Below are positions 30,476 through 41,490 of a DNA stretch of 64,000 nucleotides, piece by piece. Source of the stretch: Diploptera punctata (Eukaryota > Arthropoda > Insecta > Blattodea > Blaberidae). Numbering within the stretch: the first letter of the stretch is position 1; the number at the start of each line of letters is the position of its first letter. A program made the translations under genes and the position numbers. The DNA lies in contig JASPKZ010007288.1 of assembly GCA_030220185.1 (NCBI GenBank), positions 587,501 to 651,500 on the forward strand, written 5' to 3'. The notes under the pieces are model-generated. The model worked only from the letters and a program-made list of their open reading frames with translations, searched no databases and was not told where the DNA came from.

Positions 30476-30529
30476 GATATAACATTTTAAATATAATATT
30501 TTAACACAGTTGAGGATCTCAACGGAATT

Positions 30530-31816
30530 TGATATGAATTTTATTAATGTTTTTTCAGCCACCAGCTGATAAGTGGAGCAATTTACTTTAATTTAAAACT
30601 GGGTGTCCCGTTGTACCAATCTTCCTGTTTTACCGAACTCTCCCTAACTATTAAAGGTAGACTTATATTCCACATGACGATAGATAATTCTATAAAACTT
30701 TAAGTTAGCATATTGTTATTCATGCCATAGTGATTAGTGTACAAGACTTTCCTCTCCCTATAAATAATAATTATTATACAGGGAAAAAAACTGTCGTAGC
30801 AAATCAAATACCTTTCTTCGAATACAATAAAAGCATTACAGGTGACAGATATATTGCATTGCTATTTGTCTCCTTTATTATTTATATAATATTTTTAATA
30901 AATTCCAAGTAATTACAATATGCATGTCTCTGCATAATTATAACTCCATTTTTTTAAATTTTATTTCTAGCAGTAATGTAACTGTAAATTTATTGTCAAT
31001 ATAGTTATTTCCTTACACTATGCATACCGATGTACACAAAATAGATCCCAAACAGATATTCAAATCTTAATCAGACATCCAGTTGTTTTCTTCTCCTGAA
31101 AGTGATAACATTGAATTAATTTGTTTGATAGTTGCGGTCCTCACTTGTAAAGAATTACTATAATATATATGTTTCCTGGAAACATTTTTAGATGTGGCTG
31201 ATACGTTTTTGGTATTTTTATTTCAAACTTTCAGCTCCAGAAATTACCGTTATTTTTTAATTGTTGGCAACTATATGGATTTCTGGATAAAACAGACAAT
31301 TCCTAATTTGTAATGTAGGTTTATTCATTAGATAAAATGTGAAAAAGAATTCTCTGTATCTGTAAAGAGCTAATTTATATATTCGCATTTGATTTCGTGG
31401 AAATGATGTGAATTGTGTATACCTGTTCAGTTTACTTGTAGCTACTGAATTAAATAACTTTTCGTATCAATTCTACATGGAATGTGCTCTTCTGTTTAGA
31501 CTCGTAAATTGTTTCAAAATAACCTGACAGAACTAAATGGCGTTAATTAAATGTTCTCTTTCCATAATGAATAGGTCGATTTCCTAGAACGAATGGACCT
31601 ACTTCACTTCCAACTACGAAATTTACAGTGTAAGTGTAAGTTAATTTAAAACAAGATATAATTAATTGGAATCCTGTCAATTGCATGTTGACTTTAAGTT
31701 TAAAGTGTAAACTTAATGTTTTTATTTACACATTCATTTTCGCTAGGTTGGATTTGTAAACACATGATGTTGGTATAATACTCTCATAACAAGTTCATTA
31801 ACTATCTAACTCACTG
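30530..31816. other. Unassigned AT-rich stretch
   Basis: No coding or repeat signal that I can support. Confidence 0.4.
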
Positions 31817-32110
31817 TCACTCTCGAATCCTTGGGTTCATGATCGTGTGTACATAAGGTCTCCATTCATCCCAATCCGAAGATAATATTATCCAATCATT
31901 CCCTCTATAATCCACTTCCCTCGAATCGTAGTTAATGTTATTTTTCCATCTCATTCTTGGTCTGCCTATGGGCTCTTTCCCTCTGGTTTTCGCCCATAGA
32001 GTTTCCATGCCCCCTTTCATTCCACATTCATTGCACACGTCCTGCTAATAGAAATCACAATATTTAACTCTTCTTATTATATCTGGTTCATGTAGCTCTC
32101 TGTTAAGTAA
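31817..32110 (-). pseudogene. LINE C-terminal fragment
   Basis: The 73-codon frame at 31817-32038 contains GKEPIGRPRMRWKNNINYDS and ends WRPYVHTIMNPRIRE. This matches the end of insect non-LTR retrotransposon ORF2 (EGKRPVGRPR-RWEDNI..., WRAYV-AAMNLRVP). Upstream bases to 32110 encode ELHEPDIIRRVK in another frame. 5'-truncated. Confidence 0.8.
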
Positions 32111-32504
32111 CTAGTCTAATACTATATACAGTTTAAACTTTTTTTAATATACAATGTTTTCTCATTTATTGACTTCTTTAAAATTTAAGGTTCCAATACT
32201 GGCAAGTTTTAACAGAACACAAGAAAAGAATAGACGTAGATATAAAAATGTAATATAGTAGGAAACCGTATAAAACATCGATGATATGAGATAATATTTT
32301 ATTTTCAAATTCCCCAGGTTTGTCTTTCGACATTCCTGGTTTCTCTCCTGGCATGGCGTACTTATAACCCACTTCTGAGGTTGGGGCGGCTGGAAGGCGG
32401 GGTTACGTTGCCCCGATGATATTATAGGTGATGATGATGATAATAGTGCTCCACGAGAGTCCCTAATCCTAAGCTTAACCTAAGATGAATATGAATGATG
32501 ATGA
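32111..32504. other. Unassigned stretch
   Basis: Contains a GATGATGATGATAATAG run at 32427-32447, possibly the tail of a lost LINE. No gene. Confidence 0.4.
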
Positions 32505-32670
32505 TTGCGATGGCTGTTTGGGCCTTAAAGTTTTCCTGGCATTTGTCTTACAGGTGAGGAAAAACCCTGATAAAAACCTCACCCAGAAAAACTGTCCCGA
32601 CCGGGGATCGAACCCGGGCCCACCGCGTGACAAGGCAGCACGCTACCCCGAGACCACAGAGGTGGACATA
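32505..32670 (-). repeat. SINE-A 5' half
   Basis: On the minus strand: CCACCTCTGTGGTCTCGGGG, then B box GGTTCGATCCCC and the first part of the body to AAGGCCCAAAC. The 3' half and tail are absent. Confidence 0.85.
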
Positions 32671-32932
32671 TGATGGCAACCGCCATGTCGAACATATCCA
32701 AGTGAAATTTAGAGCGACACTTTCTTCTCACTCGGACAGGAATACACTCAAGGATATGTAGCCACCGCTAATGTCTGAAATGTTTATTATGTATCACACA
32801 TTACTGCAGGATTTCTCATTTTAAGTTAAGTGGAGTACAACGATATCAATGCTAAGCAATGAAACATGTGTTACGTAGAAACACTCTATTTCAAATGTTC
32901 ACAGATTAAACTGTTGTATTATACTTCAATTT

Positions 32933-33279
32933 GTCCCGCGCCGTAGCCGAGCGGTTAAGGTAGGAAGCCTTGGCGCAGAGCTACGGGACTTGCGCTGGTT
33001 CGAGTCTCCATGGGGGAAGAAATTTTCTCATGGTATTTCGGCCAGTATGGGACCGGTGCCCACCCAGCATCGTGAGGCAATTGGGTATCTACAATAAGTA
33101 GCGGCTCCAGATTGAGGAACCAGCTATAACGGCTGGGGGACTCGACATGCTAACCACATGTCACCCCTACACTGGCTGTTGATCATCTACCTCTGTGATT
33201 GACACATGTGGATGTGAAGGGCCAGCAGCCGGCTGGTAAAAGGGCAACCGCTGAAAAGTGGAAAGACCCTCAATCGGAA
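32933..33279 (+). repeat. SINE-B, complete, with target-site duplication
   Basis: Starts at the tRNA-like head (CCCGCGCCGTAGCCGAGCGG, B box GGTTCGAGTCTCC) and ends at GACCCTCAATCGGAA. It is flanked by the 15-bp direct repeat ATTATACTTCAATTT (32918-32932 and 33280-33294). This fixes the SINE-B unit at about 347 bp and shows a recent insertion. Confidence 0.9.
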
Positions 33280-33294
33280 ATTATACTTCAATTT

Positions 33295-35244
33295 AATATT
33301 TATTTGTTACATTATAACAAGTTGCACTATATGTATATACATTTAAAAGTTTAATTTTGTTACACTATCTTCTGATGAACCAAGAATCGCACTTCGACTT
33401 GCCCGCATGTTTCGGAATTTTAAATTACAACTTTGGACATACTGATTAGTGTCATTGACATGACCAACTATGCTACATTTTCAATAAAGAGCAAATATTG
33501 TTCCAGAAATTAATCCAATATATACAACTTTACAAAATACGGATATGCGCATTTTATATAGAGACATGTGACTACAACAGCAAAATAATTATAACGTCAC
33601 CAGACACCTATAAACTTCTTTCGAAATAGTGCGTCTACTGCGAGAGTGGATTATATAACCAAACTCACAAAATTTAATATAACATATACTAATAAGACAA
33701 TATATTAATTATATATAGTATCAAAAGACGATAACAATTATCGAATATAGGAAAGTAGTTACATTTATCCTGATTAAATTATCCATGTCAACGAATATAG
33801 ATGTTTTCTCAACATCAATATAGAACACCTGAGTCAGGCTAAATCTGGGTATGATACTTGATGATTAGAGAGACCAGATGCACACGGATAATGTGACAAG
33901 AATAATTTAGGTATTGTTCTCCTGAACCCCAGAGTTAGCCCTATGACATCGAGATTGTGCTGTATATATATCTTTGTGTGGTGTTCTGTACATACATATT
34001 CCCTTTTATTGCTCTAGAATTTGACAGACTCGATGGTAGCGTTCGTTCATTGCGTTGGCTTTCTTGTGATAGGCCTATAAACTGAATCTAAAATTGTTGT
34101 GTATAATTTTAATTAATATAATTGACATAAGGATCTAAGAGCTTGGATAGTAAAATTAGTGGACCTATCTTCTTTATGGGCCTATTTCAGTTGTAATAAT
34201 ATGTTGTGAGATGTAATGTTCCATTATAATGCTTCCATCCGTCATATATCTGAAGGACTAAATAAAATTGAATTCTTCTACGTCTAACTCTAAATTTAAA
34301 TGTTCAATAAAGAAGGCAGAAGGTTATGTTTTGAATCTCTCGCTCCCAGAATCCAATATTTGTATAAGAGATTATAAAATAGAGTAGAGCAAGTCTTTTA
34401 CATTTCCATCATTCACCAGGTAATATTTCATATTGTTTTTAATATTGGAGCAAGAAGAAAATCTATACGCATTGGAATATTCCAAATTTGTTTTACGTTA
34501 ATTCACTTTTTTCAGGGCTTCCCTAATGAATGATAAGCTGAGTAAAGAATCCCCTCCGAAACAAGTCAAGTTTAAGACGAAACACACAATTCACTCATAC
34601 ATTCATAGTAAACTTGGAGAATATGATATTGATATAATGATGATGTTCAAGGATCGTTTGGACCTCAAAGGAACTTGATATATGTCCTACATGTGAGCAA
34701 AATCGCTGAAAAAATCTTTCACCCAGGAGATGTGTGTCGCGAACGCGGATCAAAGATGAGCCGATTTCATACCATGTGACAACGGTACCACGAGACGACA
34801 GCAGTGGATCCAGTGTCCTTTAACAACAAAAATAATACCAGTAACAATGGACTTGATATTTAATAAATGGGCAATTATTTCACAAAAGTACGAAGTTGTC
34901 CTTCATGAAGAGCATATAATAATATAACTAAAAATCTCGAGTTTGACTGTACTCACACGTGTAACGAAAAGTTCAGAACATCACTTGTTTAGATCAATCT
35001 AGAGCTTGGGACCAAAAGGCCAGTGAAGCAGAGGACCAGTAAATGGTGAAGAAAAGAAAAGAAAATCTTGGGGAAGAAAATGTAGTAACCCTTTTTCTCT
35101 ATTCACTTAACAGCGTTTACATTTTTGTGCACGTTTCTTAACCACATTGAGATCTCACTACAGCGGTCTAATTACAATACTATAAATTAGGCCGTGTTAT
35201 GACAATAACTATTTAGTGCCAAATAACACGCACATACCCTCACA
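33295..35244. other. Unassigned AT-rich stretch
   Basis: No repeats matched elsewhere in the window and no credible coding frame. It is the longest segment here without recognised mobile DNA. Confidence 0.4.
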
Positions 35245-35740
35245 AACACATGCGCACACACACAGTATATATATATATATATATAATATATATATACTAG
35301 CTAATACCCGATGCGCGCTGCTACTCCTAAATAAATGTTAATGTGTTTTTACCACCAGCCGTGCGCTCTTATGCTTGCCCGGGAATCTGCTTATCCCGAT
35401 CTTCTTGGCATCTATGAAAGACAAATATAGTTATTGTGAGTTATCCGTAGAAGATAAACGTATGCTGTCGCGGACGTTTTTTGTAGAGGTGTTTGAGATA
35501 TTCAATTATGTGTACATTACTTTTTACATTTAAGCTTCAAAATAGGGAATTAATTTCACGTTTTTCACTACAAAGGGTGATTTTTAGGAGCGAAGGAGTT
35601 GAATATCACAACTGTCTTATAGCCTACGTTTATCCCGGGAATCTCCTGAACATTGTGCAAAAAAGCCCCATCACAATAAGATCAAGGTCGTGCATAACGT
35701 ATGAACAAACAAATATTAATTTTTATTAATTAAATAAAAA
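35245..35740 (+). repeat. Repeat family G with leading microsatellites
   Basis: A CACACACA run and (AT)n at 35245-35297 precede CTAGCTAATACCCGATGCGC. The body (GATAAACGTATGCTGTCGCG, GGGTGATTTTTAGGAGCG, GAATCTCCTGAACATTGTGC) matches 17660 and 21040 and ends in AACAAACAAATATTAATTTT. Confidence 0.75.
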
Positions 35741-35846
35741 TAAAACTTACATGTATTCACGTAGACTTTCACGGCCGGAGTTGTTATGATGATCTTAATG
35801 AAGATTTTCGGGTTGTAGACCGTAGTCGTGAGGCTTGTAGTTCCCA

Positions 35847-35881
35847 GACGTTTCGCCAGAGACTGCGTCTGGCATCCTCAA
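35847..35881 (-). ncRNA. Hammerhead ribozyme core of PLE4 (first box altered)
   Basis: TTGAGGA replaces CTGANGA, with a long stem II (GCCAGA/TCTGGC) followed by GAAAC-GTC. The C-to-T change removes a core pairing base, so activity is doubtful. Confidence 0.7.
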
Positions 35882-37435
35882 GGGTTGTCTTGAGACTGGA
35901 TTTCTGTCCACTGTCTGTCCTATTTATACGTTCACCGTGATGTGTTCGTAAGTTATGTCTGCCTTCTGATTGGTCAGCGTTAGGGACTTCCATTGCTCCA
36001 ATGAGATTGTTCTTTGATGGTCTAGTCGACTGTACGTTATATCTGCCTTCTGATTGGTCAGCGGTAGGGACTTCCATTGTTCCAATGAGATAGCTGTTTG
36101 ATAGTCTAGTCGACTGTACTTGTAGAGGTTTACATTTTGCGTTTTTTAGAACCGGTATCCATACTTTGTTGACTTTTAATGATTCTTGATTTCTATTGAA
36201 ACTGATTTTATGTTTGATTATTTCGATGGCTTCTTGTTGTAGACGGGTAAAATAGTGTGCAGTTAGATAATATGTCTGTATTCTGGTATTGTACTCTGTG
36301 GCCATCAAGTGAAGAGTGTTCTGCTACTGCCGACTTATCCATTTGATTAAGACGACTGTATATTTCATGCTCCTTAAGTCTGGATGCGATGCTGCGTTTA
36401 GTGGTGCCTATATACATTTTTCCACAACTGCATGGTATCCTGTACATGCCTGCTGTCTCATGAGGTTGGAGTTGATCATATATAGGTCTGAGAAGGTTCT
36501 TGATTTTCTTGGTAGGCCTGTATACGGTCTTTATGTCTACTTTCTTTAGTAGTTTTCCAATGCGGTCCGTTACATTATTAATGAACGGTAAAAATGCCCT
36601 GGTTGAATTTTTTTCCTCTGATTCCTTGCTACTGTTGCTGTTGTATCGTCTGGGATGCTTGGCTCGGTTCATATCTTTCCTGGCTTATCCATTGGCTGTG
36701 AATACCATCTGGAGGTGTTGAAGTTCCGTTTTTAATAAATCAGGATGACAAAGTTTCTTGGCTCGATTTGTCAATGTCTTGATGATTCCAAATTTTTGTT
36801 TAGGGTGATGATTCGAGGTTTTATGAAGATACATGTCCGTGTGGGTAGGTTTTCTGTAGATAGTGTGATAAATGTTGCTGTCTTCTTCCCTTTTGATCAG
36901 GATGTCTAGGAATGCTATGTTGTTGTCTGTTTCTTTTTCTATGGTGAATTGTAAACTGGAGTTTATGTTGTTGATGTGTGTCAGAAATTCGTCTAATTTC
37001 TCTTCGCCGTGGTTCCAGATTACAAAGGTGTCATCTACATAGCGAAGCCAGATCTTGGGTTTAAGAGGTGTCGTATCTAAGCATGTTTGCTCGAAGTTTT
37101 CCATGAAGAAATTGGCAACTACTGGGCTCAAGGGACTGCCCATCGCTACTCCATCTGTTTGCTCGTAGAAGTCGTTGTTGAATAGAAAATAGCTGGTGGT
37201 TAACCCTTTGCCCGCTCAGTTATTTCCAGTAGTATGCTGTATAGAGACATATTCCTTTTACGGCATTTAAAGTTTAAATGTCTTCTAGACACTTTTAATT
37301 GAAGAATGGCATATGTGTACTAACTATGATCTCTTCTGAAAAATCATGTGAAATATGCTAAATCAAAAACTTGTTTTCAAATTACAAATATCTTCATTAA
37401 ATAATTTAATATTAATTTTGTAAATATGTCACGAT

Positions 37436-37439
<4 letters not shown>

Positions 37440-37489
<50 letters not shown>
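37440..37489 (+). repeat. (AT)n microsatellite inside the piggyBac-like element
   Basis: About 50 bases of uninterrupted AT. Confidence 0.95.
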
Positions 37490-37492
<3 letters not shown>

Positions 37493-37905
37493 ACCTCAAA
37501 GTATTCCACAATTGTAAGGATGGATAATATTACCTTTCAATAATATTATAATTGAAGCAAATATATTTATTAACAATTAATATTTTATATGTATGAATAA
37601 ATTATATAGGCCTATCCTCAGTTTAATATCTTATGGAGATAGCGTTTATAGTTTGCATATAATATATTTCTAAAATTATTATGATAAACTGTATTAGTCC
37701 GTTTCTATTTATTTTTTAATTTCAACTTGAAATAATGTACCATTATTAAAAAAAACTATATTTCGCTCATAAATGAAGACACAGACACAGAAAGTAAGTA
37801 ACATCATTAGTAAAAATTCTCGCATATCCAAGTTCTACTACAGGTAAAATATATTTATTTATTACTTTCTCTGTTACCGGTATATAATAAAGAAAAATTG
37901 TCCTT

Positions 37906-38224
37906 ATCTGTTTATAATTTTATTTGGTGATGAGAAAGATTCCATTTCTTTAAAATTAAGTTCTGAGGACCAATTATTAAAAGAGTAATTATTGTTCTCG
38001 TTATAATAAGTGCGCTCTGCCGTCGACGCTACGATTTCTTCATCACTGTCACTCGTTTGTTCTATATGACTGTATTGCACTAAACTACCCATCCAAGAAG
38101 CGTCAGAACTATCACTTTAATAATTAAACTCCTCATATATCGCGGCCACAACGTCTTCGCTGAACAATGGGTTTAAATTACAGGTAGTTTTACTAACACA
38201 GGAACTTTTGCTTTCGCTTGCCAT
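37906..38224 (-). pseudogene. piggyBac transposase N-terminal remnant
   Basis: From an ATG at about 38224 the frame runs MASESKSSCVSKTTC, reaches one in-frame stop near 38120 and resumes as MGSLVQYSHIEQTSDSDEEI until 37906. The acidic Ser/Asp/Glu-rich N-terminus is typical of piggyBac transposases. The DDD catalytic domain and Cys-rich C-terminus are absent, so this was cut down by deletion. Confidence 0.6.
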
Positions 38225-39370
38225 GGTTACAGATAAACTGGTGCAGGCTTTCAAAAATAGGATTGAAAACACAAAAAAATACCGTTAGAATTTTACAAAA
38301 TATTATAAAACAAGCCTTGTTGCCACATTTAATACATTCCACAGATACCAAAGAATGACTGACATGTCATAGTTTTCCAAGAAAATGAATCCAAGTTGAA
38401 ATACAGCTGTTTTATAAAGAGGTACGCTTTACTATGTTATACGGGGCAGAGACAAAGCAAGTAAGATACGCTTTACTACGTTATACGGGGCAAAGGGTTA
38501 AGCAGTGTTCGAAAAGTTTTGTGATGTCTTGAGGAAACTTGACAGCAATGAGGTGAAGAGTCTCATTTATTGGAACTTTGGTGAATAGTGAGATCACGTC
38601 GAAACTCACCATTATATCTTCCGGTTGCAATGTTACCTCATTTAGTTTTTCTAAGAAGTGCTTTGAGTCTTTGACATAAGTGTCACTGTTGTTCGTATGT
38701 GGTTTCAATAACGTAGAGAGATATCTAGCCAGGTTGTAAGTAGGTGATCCTATTTGGCTGACGATCGGTCTTAAAGGTGTATTTTCCTTATGAATTTTCG
38801 GCAATCCGTATAGTCTTGGTGGCTGGGTTTCATTCTTCTGAAGTTCTTTCTTCACGTCGTCGGGGAGCGAGGAGGCCTTTATTAATTTGTTACTTTCTCG
38901 TAGTATCCGTTTAGTTGGGTCGTCTGACAGCTTACGGTAGTTACCAGGATCGAATAACTCGGTGATGTTTCGGTTGTATTCTTCTGTGTGTATAATAACT
39001 GTAGATATTTACTACAGTGCGTGTGGTGTTTAATTTTGTGATGGGCTTTTCTTTGGAGGTAGACTCGAATTTTTTCTTCTGTGTATTGGTCGATTGGTCC
39101 CACGTTGATACCATGGACTGATAGGTGATTCCATCTATTTTGTTCCAGTCCTTTTCCGACAGTCTGTTGCTGAGTGGAAATTGAAGTTCTAGTAGTTCGG
39201 TGTCTGTGATGGCGAGGTTTTTGCGAGTTGTGTGAATGCGTTCTCTTAATAATGACATCTCAGTGCGTTGGTAAATCCTTTGCGCTTGTGCAGATATTAA
39301 TGTTCTTCTTATTCCGATGAATTTAGGGATCGTCTTGTTACCTCGGTGACGTAGAAGAAATGTAAGGGAC

Positions 39371-40479
39371 GAGAGCAGTATATAAAACATTAGAATGCAA
39401 TTAATATTATTACATTTACGACTAGGGAGGACCAAAGTATGGTTTAACAAAAGAGTTTGTAAAATAAAACGAATTAATACGACCAAGTCATTAAACAACA
39501 AATTGGTAAAATTTTGCGTCTTTTTACAGATTCAGAAAATTACAAGTTCTTCCACTAATATTGGATTAAAATAATACACTTTTGGAACATTATCTTATAT
39601 AATCTGAATATTGGATCCTTAAAGATATATATTACGTCAAAAAAATTATTCCTGCGTCAATTTAAAAATTTTCACCTCGGTATGACATTTTCATGGAATC
39701 GCTCTATATTACTCAATTAGGTGTACATAAAAATACGAGTACAAATATACCATGAAATAACTAAACAAATGCATTCTAGTATCTGGGTTTCATTGGAGTT
39801 CCCCGACATTTGGGCAATTCCAATCAATCGCCAAATTGGAAGATAAAGAAAAAGCTGAAATACTTAAAATGCGAATGTTACTATCTCTGCGAACAAAAAT
39901 CACATATGTAATTCTTTGCTGTGTCATATCCACTGCATTCGGCATGAACCATCTGCACCTGTTCCATAATTTGTTGTCCCGGCTTACATCACAACACGTA
40001 TCTCTCATCAGGTGCTTAATTGCATTGTTTAAACGTTAATAATACAAATGAAAACATTGGATCAATGAGGAGTCACCACTCGCGGTAATTCCGATCAGAA
40101 TTGATCGGATTCGCCCCAACGTGCCATGGTGGTAAGAATTTGGCACCATTTTCAATTCGATTCATATGTCAAAACTATAAGTAGTTATTTCATATTAATA
40201 TCCACTCTGTTGCAATCTAAAAAATTAATATATTTAGATGGTAAATACCTAAACTACCTGGCATAAATTAGCTTAGCTTCCTTACAAGAAAGGTACACGA
40301 AAAACAAAATGTCCACCCTACTGCAGAGTTGTTGTTCAACTTGCATTGACATTACAATTCTTGAAACACTTCACAGAAGAAGCCAGCAATATGCAGAACG
40401 TGGCTCTAATAGTGGTTTCTGAATAAAATCGTGATCGGAATAACGTCCATAATCGGACTTGTCTCACTTTTCCCCTATA
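39371..40479. other. Unassigned stretch
   Basis: The 72-codon minus frame 39790-40008 has four Cys and three Trp but no recognisable domain. No repeats matched. Confidence 0.4.
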
Positions 40480-41005
40480 CAGAGTGAATTTTAATTACAT
40501 CGACAAACTGCAGTGACTAATTCCTGACTGGAAATGGAGGAAAATATATCCTATAAATAACTGTCCATAAATGCATCGTTGCCACGGTAGATGACACTGA
40601 CGAATGACAATATTCTCTCGGCCCTGTTGCATGACCTGCTAGATCACAGGAAATAAACCAACGGGATGTTTACCTGAAAAGCATTGCATATGCTGAACCA
40701 GTTCATGATGTGCTTACTCATCAACAGCGTGTCCATGTTGCCTGTGACGCTATTCGGAGAGATGCCGGAACAAGCGAAAATTGACGCAATCCATGATACG
40801 ACGTATGAACGCGTGTATTGCATCCCTTGGATGCCACTTTGAACATCTGTTGTGACGTGGATGCGATTATGCTATGTACTTATGCAGAGACGATTTGCTG
40901 TCGTTGCGCACACATCGTTCATTTCCGGACCTCGTTTTTTTTTTTTTCATTTTCAGTCAGGAATCAGTCCTTGAAATTTGTCGGTGTAATTACCGCTCAC
41001 CCTGT
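40480..41005. mobile_element. Deleted mariner-type element
   Basis: Ends CAGAGTGAATTTTAATTACA and, on the other strand, CAGGGTGAGCGGTAATTACA, with ~50-bp inverted repeats (ACCGACAAA, CAGTCAGGAATCA). It lies beside TA on both sides. Inside, plus-strand frames show QQRVHVACDAIRRDAG and then LDATL, the C-terminal helical tail of mariner-like transposases. Catalytic parts are missing. Confidence 0.65.
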
Positions 41006-41067
41006 TAGTATATATACTATATCTAGTAATAATGAAACTATATATTTATATAATAAAAATGAATGTA

Positions 41068-41155
41068 TGTATTAGACTTGCTCGGTTGCGTAATCGGTAG
41101 CGCACTGGGGTATCAATCCAGAGGTCCGGGTTCAAGTCCCGTCCGAATATTAATT
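41068..41155 (+). repeat. SINE-D tRNA-like module
   Basis: GCTCGGTTGCGTAATCGGTAG (first 20 bases shown in part) forms the A-box arm, and GGTTCAAGTCCCG the B box. The anticodon stem CTGGG/TCCAG with loop GTATCAA would read ATC. The acceptor ends do not pair well. Matches 3186-3252 on the other strand. Confidence 0.65.
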
Positions 41156-41170
41156 TTTCTTTTCATGTCA

Positions 41171-41490
41171 TATCCATCCATCCACAGTAATTCTACCCGA
41201 GGGTAGGTCTTTCACTGCAATCATAGTATTTTCATGCTATGCTTTGCAGCTTTACTAGGGGATCATAAGTGTGGTAACTTCCCGTTGTTTCCACACCGGT
41301 GAAGGATGATGATGATGGCCGGATGATTTTCGGTGACCGTTGGGCCCTAAGCTTCCTGACATGTATCTTACAGGAAAGGGAAAACCCCGAAAAAATCCTC
41401 ACCCATGAGCCTGTCCCGACCGGGAATCGAACCCCGGCCCGCTGCGTGACAAGGCAGCACGTTATCTCGTGACCACAGCGTTGGACATGT
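41171..41490 (-). repeat. SINE-A, near full length
   Basis: Minus-strand copy from the CCAACGCTGTGGTCACGAGA head and B box GGTTCGATTCCC to the (TGGA) tail beside SINE-D. Body words all present. Confidence 0.85.

Larger units (their letters stand above)
30253..30516. repeat. Inverted hammerhead unit 4
   Basis: Arms 30253-30370 and 30403-30516 are inverted copies around a ~32-bp centre. Each runs outward through a ribozyme core to the CCTCAACTGTGTTAAAATAT end (or complement). Similar in order to unit 3 and to the PLE at 23.7 kb. No clear target-site duplication. Confidence 0.75.
37204..38497 (-). mobile_element. piggyBac-like element, non-autonomous
   Basis: Flanked by TTAA at 37200-37203 and 38498-38501, the piggyBac target. 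Terminal inverted repeats are CCCTTTGCCC at the left and CCCTTTGCCCCG read on the other strand at the right. A subterminal block (ACGCTTTACTA-GTTATACGG) is repeated at 38427 and 38469. At 1294 bp it is half the size of an autonomous copy. It interrupts the RT of PLE4 and is therefore younger. Confidence 0.9.
35758..39370 (-). pseudogene. PLE4: Penelope-like element, RT plus GIY-YIG, split by piggyBac
   Basis: From the right: an N-terminal region (about 39370-38880) with IPKFIGIRRTL, RIYQRTEMSLLRERI and DWNKIDGITYQS; RT fingers at 38481-38855 with RLYGLPKIHKENTPLRPIVS and MVSFDVISLFTKVPI; then the inserted element at 37204-38497. The RT palm at 36685-37143 has MGSPLSPVVANFFMENFE and RYVDDTFVIWNHGEE. 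The endonuclease at 36208-36672 has GMYRIPCSCGKMYIGTTKRS and KSAVAEHSSLDGH. The C-terminal tail at 35784-36308 carries a duplicated stretch (two NSYLIGTMEVP/NNLIGAMEVP repeats). A 3' end with CTTTCACGGCCGG at 35767-35779 completes it. Frames are broken in at least three places. It is related to but clearly diverged from PLE1. Confidence 0.9.
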
